Shown: positions 46,715-58,659, numbered from the stretch's first letter. The stretch is DNA of 64,000 nt from Phanerodontia chrysosporium (GCA_001910725.1 MJGA01000002.1:1798001-1862000), one strand, 5' to 3'. A program made the numbers and translations. Notes: generated by a model from the sequence alone, not told the origin.

Positions 46715-48214
46715 CCGCGTTTCAAGCAACGTTTTGTGTCCTTGTATCTCTACTGTATTATAATAAATGTTGAATTTGCTGGGACCGTGTGAAATGTTCT
46801 AGGCGCCGAACAAATGCGCTGGAAAACGCCACAAGGCGGGCTGATGGGAACATTGCGCAAAGGAGCGCGGAGATGGAAATTTGCATCGCCCGCGTATGTG
46901 CGCGTCCGAGAGGCAAGGTTCTGCTGGCTGAGATCCCCGTCCTCTTGGAAGCGGCGGGCCCATGCACGACTCCATGCCGCGCACGGCACACACACACACA
47001 CCCTGCCTCTGATGGCCCTGGCACTCGGCAGCACGCTCGACGCTGCACACTCTCGGCAATTCGCCGCTACCACCTCGACGAGCCCAACGACCGCGCAAGC
47101 CCCCCGCCCGGCCCCCGCCTGCCCCCCTCGACGCCCATGACGAAGCCTGGAGAAACGTTCTAGCACAGCTCACCCTCGGATCTGCGCCAAAGGCTGGGAC
47201 AGCCCGCGCCCCGTGCCGCCGTCACGGCACCCAAGAACCGCACAGGGTGCACCCTGCGCCATTTTCTTTTTTCCCTCTGTCGGCGGAACGTTCCCCGCAC
47301 GAGGGTTTGCGCAACATACGTGTACACTGCGCACGCCGAGCCACACAACACACGCCCACGGACAGCGCTCTGGGAAGAACGTTCGGCAACGCCTCGACGC
47401 GAGTGGCTCGGGGGACCTCCTTTTCCTTTCTTTTTTCCCTCCTTTCTCTCGCGCTCGCGCGGGGCCCCACCTGGCGCATCGGCACACACAGCGTTACACA
47501 AAGTACGCCGCCGTTCTTGGTTTTACCTTTTCCGTCGGGCACCGCCGTCTCCCCTCGCTGCGGTAAGTTACGATGCAGGAGAACGCGGCCGGCAGCGCAG
47601 GCGCGCGGGACTCTATACCATAACGTTAGTCGCTCGTCCCACCCTCGCCAAGCGACGTTTCTGATTGCTCGCAAGAGTCTATCACTCAGTTCATATGTCG
47701 TAGATCACCAGATATGTCGAGTACCCGCAGAAATACAAATTGCCCATTTTTCTCACGTTTGTTGGAGCCAGTTGTGCTGAATCCTCGGGCCCAGATTCCC
47801 GGAACCTTTCGAGGTGCGCAAGCCTGCGCGACGCCGCTGTCACACTAGCCGCATTTCTCACTGGACCCTTCCATGCCTTCGTTTTCCAGGACAGATTTTT
47901 CGTCGATAGAATAGAGGATGTCCCAAGGACTATAATACACGGTAGAGACACGGCGGACAAGATAATAACGAGACAGTGCAGGGAAGGGGGAGAGGAAGAC
48001 GAGAGGAGGGGTGAGCTACATTAGCGGCCGACAGCTACGGTACGAGAAAAAGGCGGGATGCAAAGTCGACAGAAAAAGAAACGCTCTTGCGGTATATATC
48101 GTGTTACGAGCCGCCCGCGTCATAAAAGCCCATCGCCCTCTAACAAGAGTCCAACAATCTCAAAGCGGGTACAACGGCGGAGGAAGGAGGAGAAGGCATA
48201 ACGGAAGGACGCAT
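46715..48214. other. Gene-free convergent region of 1.5 kb, GC-rich with dyad motifs
   Basis: Lies between two 3' ends yet holds promoter-like material: GAACGTTC dyads at 47286-47293 and 47377-47384, related GAAATGTTCTAG (46791-46802) and GAAACGTTCTAG (47152-47163), and a (CA)n run near 46987-47002. Open frames on both strands are Arg/Pro/Thr-rich composition artefacts. No tRNA or other RNA could be folded by eye. Confidence 0.45.
47286..47384. promoter_or_regulatory. Two heat-shock-element-like dyads
   Basis: GAACGTTC occurs twice, 91 bp apart, each matching the inverted nGAAnnTTCn unit bound by HSF; the second is preceded by another GAA (GAAGAACGTTC), making three units. Function is unproven, and no start codon of a supported gene is near. 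Confidence 0.3.
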
Positions 48215-51200
48215 TTACTGCTGGTACGTGCTCACCGGCGACTGCGATTGCGCTTGATCGTGACCGCCGACAGCAGTTCGTATGGGCGGAAGCGTCAGGG
48301 CATCGCCGGACGTGGCAGGCAGGCTGAACCGCCTAGGCCCCTCGTGTCCGTGCTTCGCGAAGCGCCCCGATGCCGCGACGTCTTCGTCCACCTCATCATC
48401 CTCCTCGATAGACTCTGACTCCTCCGGACCGCGGCGCACATCGTCCCACCCCGCAGGCCCCAGCAGAGCGCGCTTCGCATTGGGTGGTCCCAAGGTCTGC
48501 GATGCCAGTCGCTTGAACGATGGACGATACGACGCCGGTTGCCCACCGTCGGACTCTGCCCCCACGGACGATTCGCGTGGCGAATCGGATGACGACTGCG
48601 AGTGCTGGTGTTGCTGGTGCATACGGTACTGATCTTGGATAGCGTAGTGGTGGTCTTGTGGGTGTTGCTGTTCTTGCTGCTGTTGCTGATGTCGCTGCTG
48701 GGGGGACCCAAAGGCGTCCGCCAGACTGCTCGACGAACTGCTAGGCCGCTCGTGGTTGGAAGAGTCGCCGACGCCGCCTGGACCGTTGGACGACTGCTGG
48801 TGCGCCTGTTCGCCGGACGAAGACACCGCATTAGGGTTGGTCGCTTGGGGCAAAGTTCCCACGGTCCCGCTCACCTGCCCAGGAAGCTGTGGCGGACTCA
48901 TATGAGCCTGCTTGGTAACAGAAGGCGCGCTGGAACCAGCGGGCATCGTGCCTCGTCTCCTAGGCACCAGATTCAGGGTGGTTGGGGCTTTCCGAGCCAG
49001 TACAGCCTGCTCGTAGCTCTTGAGGTCGTCGGCGTCTCCATGCAGTGTCGTCCGCATACCCGAGTACGACATCTGGGGATGCTGGTGCCCGCGGTCGTCG
49101 TGTGCATGTTGATCGTCTTGACTGGCCTGATGCTGGCTCTGCCGCTCCCGAGCTTTGGGGCCGAGGCTGAGGCTGAAGCTGCCGACGGGGGCGAAAGAGT
49201 TCAGCTCCGGCGTGGTGCCTTGCCCAAGGATCGGCGGGGTCTTCATGCTAGGCAAGCTTGCTACGCGTGAGTGCCTTCTTGTGGGGCTTGGCCTGCCAGT
49301 CGCCGAAGTGGTACTGGAGCCGGCCATACCAGCGCCGAGCTGATGTCCGGGGCCTGTGGGTGTCTGCAATGGGAAGAGAGGTGTGTTTGCCCCGGGACCA
49401 GTCAACGGCGTACGCATATACTGCTTCCAAAACTCCCTCAACTCCTTCGAGTCCAACGCCTCCCTACCGCCTGCGCTCAACAACCCTCCGTTCTTCAGCG
49501 ACGCAATAAGCTCTGGCGTGGGGGTAGGAAGGCTGAGGCCCATGTTGCCCATGCTTCCCACCGACGACTCGCTGGTATGGCTCGTCTGCGAACTGCCATC
49601 GTTGGCGGATGATTCCGTGTGCAGTGAGGTTGTAGACGAGTTCGCGCTTTGGTTATCGCCTTCACCGTGCGAAAATTGAGTAAGCGCAGAGAAGAAGGGC
49701 GCAGAATCGTTGGCCAGCCCCGCCAGAACGTTGGGATCGTCCAACGACATTAGCCCGAAGGCGCTTGAGAAACCGCCTTCGTTGGTGCCATCGTCCTTTC
49801 GTGCGCTGTTCTGATAGGGTATGGTTGGGCTTGCAGACTCCGCAGTATATGGTCGGCGTTGCGAGCCGTCCATTGGCAGGTGCACGCTGCTGGAGTTGGC
49901 GGAAGAAGGGACACTGATGCCGCTATCGCTGCCATAATCATCGCTCAATTCCTCGGATCTTCTGTGATGGGCAGAAGGGTGTCCTTGAGTGGGGTGATGC
50001 TGGGGGAAGGGTATTCCTCCACCGTAGCCTGCAGCGGTTGCATGGGCATCAGAACCAGAGGCATGGCCAGAGGTAGAGGGAATGTTGGTGAATGGCGCTC
50101 CGTGCGTGGGAGGATGGGACGATAGCGCCGCGCTCCCTCCTCCCCCTGGAAAGGACTGGACATCATTTCCATAGTCTGCAAGGTCCTTACCGGCGTAAGG
50201 ATGACCACCAGGTTGCCCCCATGCCGGCGCTTGCGATGATGCCAAGCCGTAACGCGCGAAGGTCGCACTGTCGGGATTGTACATGCCTGGCATCACAGTG
50301 CCAGCGGCGCCCATACCGGCGAGTGCGCCGCTGGGAAGTACTCCTGCGCGGCTGAGCAGCTCGGCTTGAGCGCGGTAGCGCGCGAGCATCTCGGGTGAAG
50401 GCTCAGTTTCACGGGCGCCCGTAGACATACTGAGCGACGACGCCGTCGACGGACGGCTATCATACGGATTAGGCGCATACATCGATGCACCAGGAAGACC
50501 ATAATCAGCCGGCAGGTACATAGACCCAAGTCCTCCGGCCGCGCCAGTGGGCTGCATAAGGAACTCGTCTGGAAGGCGTGCGCCCAGGGGAAGACCTCCC
50601 CGGTGGGGCGCATTCGGCAGGGTGTTGGGAGGTGGATGCCCGGGTCCGGCGGGAGCGGTCTGTCGGTGAAATTTGACATACGTGCAACGGCATTTTCGCT
50701 GAACGCATTTAGCTGGAGGGATAAATTAACAAGCCGGTCAGCGCCGCCTGAATCTGAGAACCAAGCTATGCGACGTACAGCAAGGGTTGCAGCCATCGCA
50801 AGGAAGGCTGGAAGTGACGCATTGATCGCACGCTTGCTTTGACGTGGTAGCCCTGGACGCAGCGGCCGTGCCCTTGCGTCGGTTGTTGGGGGCGGTCGTG
50901 GTCGGGGGCTTTTCGGAGGCGTGGCACTTGTTTATGTGACGAGAGAGCAGATCACTGTTGGCAAGGGCAGACGAGCCTAAGCATCACAGCAGGCGGAAAT
51001 ACGGGCAGGAAAGATGCTCACCTGCGTGCAAACTGGTCCCCGCAATGCTGACACTTGTACGGCCTGTCTCCTGTGTCTGTACGAGAAAGCAGCCGTTAAC
51101 TCGGTGCTGTGACAAGGCGGGAGACGAGGGTAGCGGCGCAGGAGAGCGACAAGCATGACGCTGGCGGGGAGTTCCCGCGGGACGGCCGCACGGTAGTCGC

Positions 51201-51428
51201 CGCTCCCCACGTCATGCAGACGACTGCCGACGCCGCACAGCCTCGGGCGAGAAGCGCCATCGACGTCAGACTTACGAGAACGCATATGTCTGGCGACATG
51301 TTGTGGCCTGGTGAAGGTAGAGTTGCAGACTGGACACTGGAGAGGAAGAACGAGGTGGAATGTGAGCAGCGGGCGGGGGCTTTAAATGCGAGGAGGGAGC
51401 GGGCGCATACTTTGTGATCGCCCGCCAT
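48215..51428 (-). CDS. Transcription factor with two C2H2 fingers plus a Zn2Cys6 cluster
   Basis: Five exons (51428-51411, 51336-51276, 51076-51022, 50954-50779, 50712-48215) give 935 residues from MAGDHK. Finger 1 is C7/C10/H23/H27 (CPVCNSTFTRPQHVARHMRS), finger 2 is C35/C38/H51/H56 (CQHCGDQFAR then SDLLSRHINKCH). At residues 87-113 a fungal binuclear cluster follows the exact CX2CX6CX5CX2CX6C spacing (ACDQCVTSSLPCDGCNPCSK, CVQRKCRCTYVKFH). The remaining 800 residues are disordered: Gly/Ser/Asn-rich, Gln/His runs (near 48660-48705) and several phosphorylation-like SP sites. Splitting the zinc region over four small exons means automatic gene models may start at an internal Met and lose the DNA-binding part. 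Target genes unknown. Confidence 0.88.
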
Positions 51429-53401
51429 TTGGATGCGGCGGCGTTGGTGGTGGTGGACTTGGAGGAGCTGTTGGAGAGAGGAGAGCAGGAGGAGTGGTGA
51501 GAGGAGGCGGAGGACGAGGAGAGACAAGAGACGAGGAGTGGATTATTGGTGATGGCTTCGGGTGGAGGCAGCGTCGTCGTGGAGAAATGCACTCGGAGAC
51601 ACAAACAGTGGAGCAGCGCTACAAACAACAACACATCCTGTCACCATGTCACACAGCCCCGTCACAGCAGCCCAAACCCAGAAGGCTCAACACCATATAA
51701 AGCACATTGTATTGGCAACACGTCACATCCGTGACTATGTGTGGAGCTATGACGCAATGGGGTTACCTCTCACTGGCGCGAGATCGTGGCAGAGATCAGT
51801 CCGCTGCATTACGTCATGCATCAGCTTCCCCGTCGCTGTTCCACTGCAAGCTCTGAGACTCACCTCGGCGCTGACACCGGCACGAACACTTCAGCGGCTG
51901 CCCTGTAGGAAACCGACTGTGAGCGACCACCCAGAGAGAGGCAGAGGAAAAGAAAAAAAAATGAAAGACATAAAAAGAACACATCCGATACACGTCACGC
52001 TTTGCCGCCGGGTTTCCTTCGCCCATCACGCGGGAAAATTTGCTAAAAAGAAACCAGAGCGCGAACAATTCATGGGGAAAATTCGCGTCCTCCGTCCATC
52101 CCTGCAACTGGTGCCGGAGCACACCCCTTCCCAACAGAATGGCAACAACCGTACTGCAATCTCTCCCATCTGCCAAAGATCCTTTCCCGGATAACGCTAG
52201 CCCGCAAGACCCTGCAGGCTCCCCCAGTTCCGGAAGCAGATGCTCTGGCCGCGGACACTCTTTTGACTCTCAAAGCTACTCCTATCGCCCGCCCCAGTCG
52301 TCACCGACACCTCACATGAACGCGTCTCCCCGCCCAATCAGGCCCACCACACCGGCCCCGCAAACCGTGCCCCGACCAGGGCTGTCGCCAACACGCCTGC
52401 GACGCGGTGGAGCCGATCTGAGGCCTCGAACCATGCGAACACAGGCCACCACAACAGGCCATCGCGCAATAATCACGGCGGAGATCACCCGGCGGCACGG
52501 CCCACCCTGCCTACTCCACGGGAACGCGCCTGCGGGACATTGCACACCAGACGTCAACGCGGCCTGCCCGCGTCCCCATGCAACGTGTCGAAGCAAGGCA
52601 AGACACCGTCGCGTCGCACGGGGCGTGTGTCCAAAATCTGCTGCGCCCAGAGCCCATGGGTGTCCGCGCAGACGCGGACCGCGCGGCGGAGCTTTGAAAG
52701 CAAATGATAGCATGGGAACCTGCGTTCTCACCACCGACCCCCCGAACCACAATTAAGCACCAGGTACGCGAGCAATGGTACGAGGTGCCCTGGTTTCGTA
52801 GGGAGTAGATGGAGCCCACCGAAGCAAAACAGAAGAACGATAAATGCGAGGCGAAGAACGACAAGGTTTCGAAGTCTGCGAAGGCACCCCTGCGAGGTAG
52901 ACCACGCCGGGTCGAGCGAGCAGAACCAAAAATGAATCTGCCTGCTGCAGCCAATCCCAGCTTCGCCGCTCCTCCATTCAATGGACTGCGCCCAATCACA
53001 GACCTGCCCAGCAGGAAAACATAACCGGAAGGTTGACAACCGCGAGTCATCATTGGACACATGTCCCATGGCGATCGCAGTTGGCACGCGTGACGTGCAC
53101 AGGATTGTCAGCCAATCGTGTCCAGTGACACAAGGACACAAAATGCAACGGGAGAACGCAAGAACACCGACGGTGGCATTCGTGCTCAGATGAAAACAGA
53201 CATCTCAGCCAATGGGGGCAAGTCCGAAACACCACTTCGGGTGTAGTGCGCCGAGGCAAAGGACCACCCGACGCTTTGCATCGGGATGGCAGATAAGGCC
53301 CAGCCATGAGGTGAGTGTCATGCCCGCCAAAGCGACGAATGATGGCGGCAAGACAAACGAAAAGGAATGATCCGAAACATGGAGGAGAGACAGAGACGTA
53401 C
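51429..53401. other. Long intergenic region upstream of the dual-finger transcription factor
   Basis: Nearly 2 kb between the factor's start and the last recognised uricase exon. CCAAT-type boxes recur (near 52335, 52950, 52990, 53112). A plus-strand frame from the ATG at 52139 to 52756 (205 codons, Ser/Pro/Arg-rich, MATTVLQSLPSAKDPFPDNA) has no family support. The missing last exon of uricase, if it exists, should lie at the right side of this region. Confidence 0.45.
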
Positions 53402-54651
53402 GGAGTCAGGTTGTCGATGCCAGCGTAGCGCATGTCGACCGGGATGTAGTGCTTGTTCGGCAGAGTGTACGAGACCGTCTGGACATGCTTGTTCTCCGCG
53501 AGGATGCGCTCGGCCATCTTGTATAGGGTTGCCTATGAGATTGGCAGGAACGCCATCTGAGCATACGTACGTCCCGGGATTCGCGAGCAGTTCTTACCTG
53601 GACGCTAGCGCTCTCATCCTCTGCGAATACTTCCAGAGTCGCGACCCGGGCCTTCTGGACAACATTGTTGCCATCCCAAGCGGTACCATCCGCACTCAGA
53701 GCATCCGAAAGCTTGAAGGCGTCCACCACAGCGCTCTGCGGAACTGTAAACGGCGCGAAAGTGTACTTCAGGTCAACAGAAGTGGAGAAGATTCGATCGT
53801 TGACTTCGACTAGGGTCGTGTGCTCATCTCGAATGAAGTTCTCGAAAGCGGAGCCAGTTGATTTCAAGACTGCGGGAATGTCAGTTAAGCGTACAGCGAT
53901 TCGAGTTCTGCGTTAATACGCACCGAGAAGATCAGATATGCCGGCGGATACAGTAGCGGTGATCTTGTCCTTGCCCTGCGAAGCATCGACCTGACCAGAA
54001 CCTCAGCGCACACACTCGACCCGATGGTAAGGAAACGCACCACAACGTCTACCAAACGCTTCTCATCACCATCTCGCCAGAAAGAGTGGCTGTGCTCCTG
54101 GCCATTCACGTCGATACGCTTCCAGCGAAGCTGCTCGATGGTGATGAATGCCTTGTGGATGTGGGCATACTTCGAGACGAAATAGGTGCCAAGGTGCAGC
54201 GCGAAGCGTTCCGGATGAAGGATGTGAGGAGACGTCTTGGCAAGGTCTGATATGTCGGACACTTTCAGAAAAGGCGAAGACCAGAAGACCTTCGGGACGC
54301 ACGGTAGGTGATGTTCTTGACTGAAAGGGGACTCAGCGGAACGATTTGAGGTCTGCGTAAGGAACTACGTACTGGAGTCTGTGGCCACAATGACAGAGTT
54401 GTCCGCCTGCGTGTAGCTGTGATATCAATTCATTAGCAGCCGACCCCGCGATGAAGGGGCACACAGCAGTGGGGAAGGTTTGCCCTGCGCCACCACTTCT
54501 CACTAAACACTCACGCAGCGTCGACATCACCCTCGAGCAGTGCGGTGACGTTGTACTCGACAACAGTGTGCCACTTGTCCTCGCGCACAATGCGGAAGAC
54601 TCGGATAGCTTGCTTTCCATAGCGAGCATGCGACAGCTTGACGGTAGACAT
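53402..54651 (-). CDS. Urate oxidase (uricase), C-terminal end not located
   Basis: Cofactor-free oxidation of urate to 5-hydroxyisourate, normally in peroxisomes. Starts MSTVKLSHARYGKQAIRVFR at 54651. Exon joins give WHTVVEYNVTALLEGDVDAA, YTQADNSVIVATDS with the urate-site Thr/Asp, IKNITYHLAKTSPHILHPER, GTYFVSKYAHIHKAFITIEQ with the catalytic His region, HSHSFWRDGDEKR, VLKSTGSAFENFIRDEHTTL, FAEDESASVQATLYKMAERI and LPNKHYIPVDMRYAGIDNLT. At 53401 a GTACGT donor follows CC, so a last exon of about 25-30 residues (the AEVF...SGLI segment and peroxisomal SKL-type end) is expected, but I could not find it in the next 650 bp. Reading through the donor gives unrelated sequence. Confidence 0.87.
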
Positions 54652-55343
54652 CTTGAAGTTCACTAGTTGACAGGAATAGGCTGCTTGGGTAGTCTGTGCA
54701 ACGGCCGGTGCGAGCTAGGTGTGAGTCACAAACAGACAGCTGGTGCACTCAGAGGGTGGGCTAGATATATCAATTCACAGGTGCAGTGATCGGGCGAGCC
54801 GATAGAGGGACGGCGCAGAGGATGCGGATGTGCCGAGGGAGATAAGGAGTCAGGCGCGGAACAGTGCGATGTTGTGAGGGCCTCCGCCAGCCTCGAATGG
54901 CCTGAATCGCGTGCTCAAGGAGCGTGAGACGGCGAGAAGGGGTCCTTCCGTGCTGGAGGAGACCCGACTGCGATTCAAACCCGCCAAGCTCACAGACAAG
55001 CTGAAACGCGGTGGGCTCAGGCGGGCTGTTGCGGTGTGTCGTGCACGAAGAAGAACAGCAGACGGTCATTGAGCAAACGAATCGATATCACGTTGGACTA
55101 GAGTGTGCTGGAGGATACACGGTGGTGGGAAAGGCTTCAAGTGCAACGAAGGACAAGTTGAAAACACCGGGCGGGCAGGCGGCCGGGGCAGCCGCCCGCT
55201 ACCTCCGCAGGAGCACGTGGCGGGGCGGCCTGTCCCGGAACCCGCCTTTTTCCAGCGGTTGGCTCGTCACCGTTCCCGTCGTTGTCGACGTCTCTATACC
55301 ACCCTCCATCCCACCGACCCAGGCGTCGCCGACCATCCCAACC
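54652..55343. promoter_or_regulatory. Shared divergent promoter, uricase / ATP synthase subunit g
   Basis: 692 bp between two opposed start codons; no additional gene seen. Confidence 0.45.
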
Positions 55344-55999
55344 ATGGTCCGCCCTGCATCCCGCTTCGCTCAGTCCCTGAGGCACCGTCTCCAGTTCCAG
55401 CAGACGCGCTTTGCGTCCACCAACCCCAGCACTGAGGCGGCCCAGAAGAAGGCGCAAGACGCGCTCGCCTCTGCCCAGAAGTTCGCTGGCCAGGCCGTTG
55501 AGAAGGGCAGGAAGTTCTTGGGTCCCGCTGGTGACAAGCTCGCCAACGCCTTCGGTGGTGTGTACTATTTTGTTCTGCCTGTGAACTCTCGACTCATGAA
55601 TGCTCCCCGACGCACGCCTTGACTCATTGCACGGGTTTCAACGTTGGAATGTTGCACATTGACATACAGCCTACCGCGAGCCCCTCGTCTACAACTTCCA
55701 GGTCGCACGCGAGTTGTTGAAGCAGATCTACGTCGCAGAGCGCCTGCAGCCTCCCTCCCTGTCCACGATCCAAAACGCGTACAGCACAATATGGTCTCGT
55801 GCCTCCAATCCTGCGTACTGGAGGGAGGTTCTCCGCACTGGAGAGTACGCAAAGATTGGGGTCTATGCTCTCGAGGCCTACGGCATCTTTAAGGTAAGTC
55901 TCACGTCGTACAGTAATTGTCTGTGTGGTTGCTTACCCCGCCGTACAGATTGGAGAGATCATTGGACGGAGAAGTCTTGTAGGATACAACATCCAGTAA
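55344..55999 (+). CDS. ATP20: Mitochondrial F1Fo ATP synthase subunit g
   Basis: Small membrane subunit of the ATP synthase dimer interface, needed for dimerisation and cristae shape. Exons 55344-55557, 55670-55893 and 55949-55999 give 162 residues. The first 30 residues (MVRPASRFAQSLRHRLQFQQ...) are Arg/Ser-rich without acidic residues, a mitochondrial presequence. An Ala/Lys-rich helix follows (AAQKKAQDALASAQKFAGQA), then the family core AYREPLVYNFQVARELLKQI, LQPPSLSTIQNAYSTIW, the membrane helix TGEYAKIGVYALEAYGIFK with its GxxxG-like spacing continuing into IGEIIGRRSLVGY. All joins keep frame. Confidence 0.9.
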
Positions 56000-56535
56000 T
56001 TGCACACGCGGACCGACTGTCTGCACCTTCTCAAAATACAGTTAGAGCTGAAGGCGTGTTCAGACTTCGGCTGCGATTATGCGAGCCCGTTCTTTTCTAC
56101 GTTCCCGCCCGACATTGGACTTTTAACTTGCTGTACAGAACACGATTTCGTTATACCGGAGAAAACGCCTTGTATGCGCGCTGCCTGCGCGTCGATATGA
56201 CTCAATTGCGGTGAACTGGTAAGCGAACGGCATTATTCTGGCTGTGCGAACCTTGGCAGATAAAGAGCATCAATATGTAAGCGTACGTTATTCATATTTT
56301 GCTCTCCTTGTTGGCTGCTTTTTGACTCCAGACAAAGCGCTGCACGTGGTGTTCACGCATTGTGCGTGTTTGTTCGCATAATTAGGCCACTTGACCCGAG
56401 GGCTCAGCGGCTCGCTAGCACCTTGTTTCCAACCTCCATCTTATCCGCCCCTCTGCGGCCACGTTCAACTAGTAAGTATCACGTCGACATCAAAACTGCG
56501 TTCTCTGGGACTGATTTACCATCCACAGAGTTACC
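56000..56535. promoter_or_regulatory. Upstream region of the FunK1 gene with a possible 5'-UTR intron
   Basis: 536 bp. A GTAAGT donor at 56472 and a CACAG acceptor ending at 56528 suggest a 57-nt intron in the leader just before the ATG at 56536. Confidence 0.4.
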
Positions 56536-58480
56536 ATGAAGCCTCGAATCTTGCGTCTACTTGATGGCAACGTCCACAGAAACCACGATATTCAACAATT
56601 TGTGCGCAATGTCTGGCAAGGAGAAGTCGACGTGCACAGACTATCACCAGACGTTCGGATTACTCTGCCCAAACCCCTCCGAAGTAAGGAAGCGCCTACT
56701 GCGGTTCAATCCATGCTAATAACGCGTGTCAGGGCTTCTCGGCTGTTACGACGAGCGCATCTTGAGGCGCATTAAACTGGAGGCCCCGACAGACGACGAG
56801 CTTGATGAGGCGCAGGACGTGTGGGAGAGGCAACATCGTCCGCGTATGCGTTGGATATGCAGACACGGGACTGGGAAGGAGTGAAATGCATCCGAAGAAC
56901 CCGATGGCATCGGGCGAAGGCGTTTGTCCACATCGTCAAGAGCGAACACCCATCCTCAGACGAATGCGTTCAAGAACCCGTCGCCTCCTGCTCCTCCAGG
57001 AAGGATGGCCTCACCGACGCTGAACTGCACACCCTGGAGTATATCCTCCCGCTCATGTCCTCCAATGCACGCGACTGGACCAGCGGGATCGTTATCCGCG
57101 ACCACGAGGCCACCTTCTGGTATGTCGATCGAATGGGCCTCGTGCTGTCGCAAACCTTCAACATCTTCCTCGAACCTTACCACCTGTGGACGGCTGGACT
57201 CGCGATCGCCAAGGCCGCGACTACCCCCATGGGCATCTGCCCGCTTATCACCTTTACATGCCCTGAGGAGGTCGACTTCCGCAAGGCTCGGTTGGACGTC
57301 CCTGGGGTTCGTGATGCCGAAGGTGCCCAGATTGACGCTGTCACCCTCAAGTGCGCAGGCGACGAGGAAGTGCCTCTCACCACAACGACAATAGTCGGCC
57401 GCGGGACGGCAGTCTTCAGCGCTCTGGCCACTGGCAAGACGAAGCAGGCTTTTGGCACCGACCCTCTCGCCGTGAAGATGTCCTGGCCGCCTGCTCATCA
57501 GCACGCCGAGGACTAGATCATTCGGGCAGTGCGGCGGACACTCAAGAAGCATAAGCCTCAATTTCTCCCGTCTATCCCCGAGTTGAAGTGTTCTCTGGAC
57601 CGGTCGATGGAAGAGTGTGGACTCCCGCGGGCTTCTCTCGGGTTGCCTCTCCCGTCTGAAGAGCGCATATTTCGCTTGCAAGTGATGGAGGAGTACCTGC
57701 CTCTGGCGACAATCAGTGATGCCGAAGAGTTTAAGGACGTGTTCCTAGACGTCGTGCAAGGTGAGTTGTTATCCAGCGCTTACTACGCCGAGCTGCCCTG
57801 AGACCATCCACACAGCTCATCACTGGGTATATGAGATTGCCAATATCCTGCAGATGGATATCAATCTTGAGAACATCATGGTTGCCGAGCGCGACGGCGA
57901 AATTCGAGGGGTTCTGGGTGACTGGGACCTCGCAGGCGCACCCATCCCCCGCAACCGCCCTAGGAACGAGCGGAAACGCTTCGGCTCTCGACCGTTCATG
58001 TCGGCAGACTTTTACGCGTCCTGGTGGACGGGCGAGCACTTCTACCGGCACGACCTCGAGTCTTTCTACTATGCCCTCGCCGCGTTCTGCGCAGGCTTCA
58101 ACCCCGAGCATCACTCCGTCTGCCTTCCCAAGGACTGGATCACGGAGGCGCAGATCGGAAGGGCCGACAAGAAGCGGGCTCTACCGGAATATCATGACGC
58201 ATTTTTCCGCCATGCAGCTCCAGGCTTCCGCGAGCTCGCCGACAACTGGGTTGTCGCACTTGGCGAGCTCTTCCGCAAGACAATTAATGTGACCTACGCT
58301 CAGCTGAACTCCATGCACGCTATCCATCTGAAGGCCATGAAGGACAACGACCATGAATTGGCTGCCGAATCAGCGGACCTTATGTCGAAGTATATGGACG
58401 ACCGGGAAAGAGACGTAACCTACCGCAAGTTCTTACAATGTCTCGGTGTAGATGATCGTTCGTGCAGGTGCACTCATTAA
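56536..58480 (+). pseudogene. FunK1-type protein kinase with an in-frame stop codon
   Basis: FunK1 kinases form a large family in Agaricomycetes. Segments in order: MKPRILRLLDGNVHRNHDIQ, GLLGCYDERILRRIKLEAPT, then (after an apparent 44-nt intron or frameshift near 56819) TRDWEGVKCIRRTRWHRAKA, EYILPLMSSNARDWTSGIVI, GRGTAVFSALATGKTK, VKMSWPP with the presumed ATP-site Lys, then a TAG at 57514-57516, then IIRAVRRTLKKHKPQF in the same frame. Related kinases read ...EDEIIRAV... here, so one GAG-to-TAG change explains the stop. After a further intron, MDINLENIM replaces the usual HRDIS.GNIM catalytic loop (His and Arg lost, Asp kept) and GDWDLA is the DFG-equivalent. The nonsense codon and altered loop together point to an inactive gene. 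Confidence 0.8.
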
Positions 58481-58659
58481 CGTTATATCCAGGCTGCAGA
58501 CTCGGCGCGATCTCATTGTACAGTACTAGCATTCAACACAATTTATCGCTATGTTATATCTAGGGTTTCCTTTCTCACTATCCAGCAGCGTATATCCCAA
58601 GGTATGTTACAGTTGATGCTACATCGAAGCTCAATGATGCGCGGACAGATGCCAGCCCC

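Noticed and set aside
47222..47780. Several 100-180 codon frames on both strands in the convergent GC-rich region
   Set aside because: They overlap one another in all frames and consist of Arg/Pro/Ser/Thr runs expected from base composition.
53175..53290. PVGWSFASAHYTRSGVSDLP or PEVVFRTCPH as the missing uricase tail
   Set aside because: Neither resembles the AEVF...SGLI segment; they arise from arbitrary acceptors or from reading through the donor.
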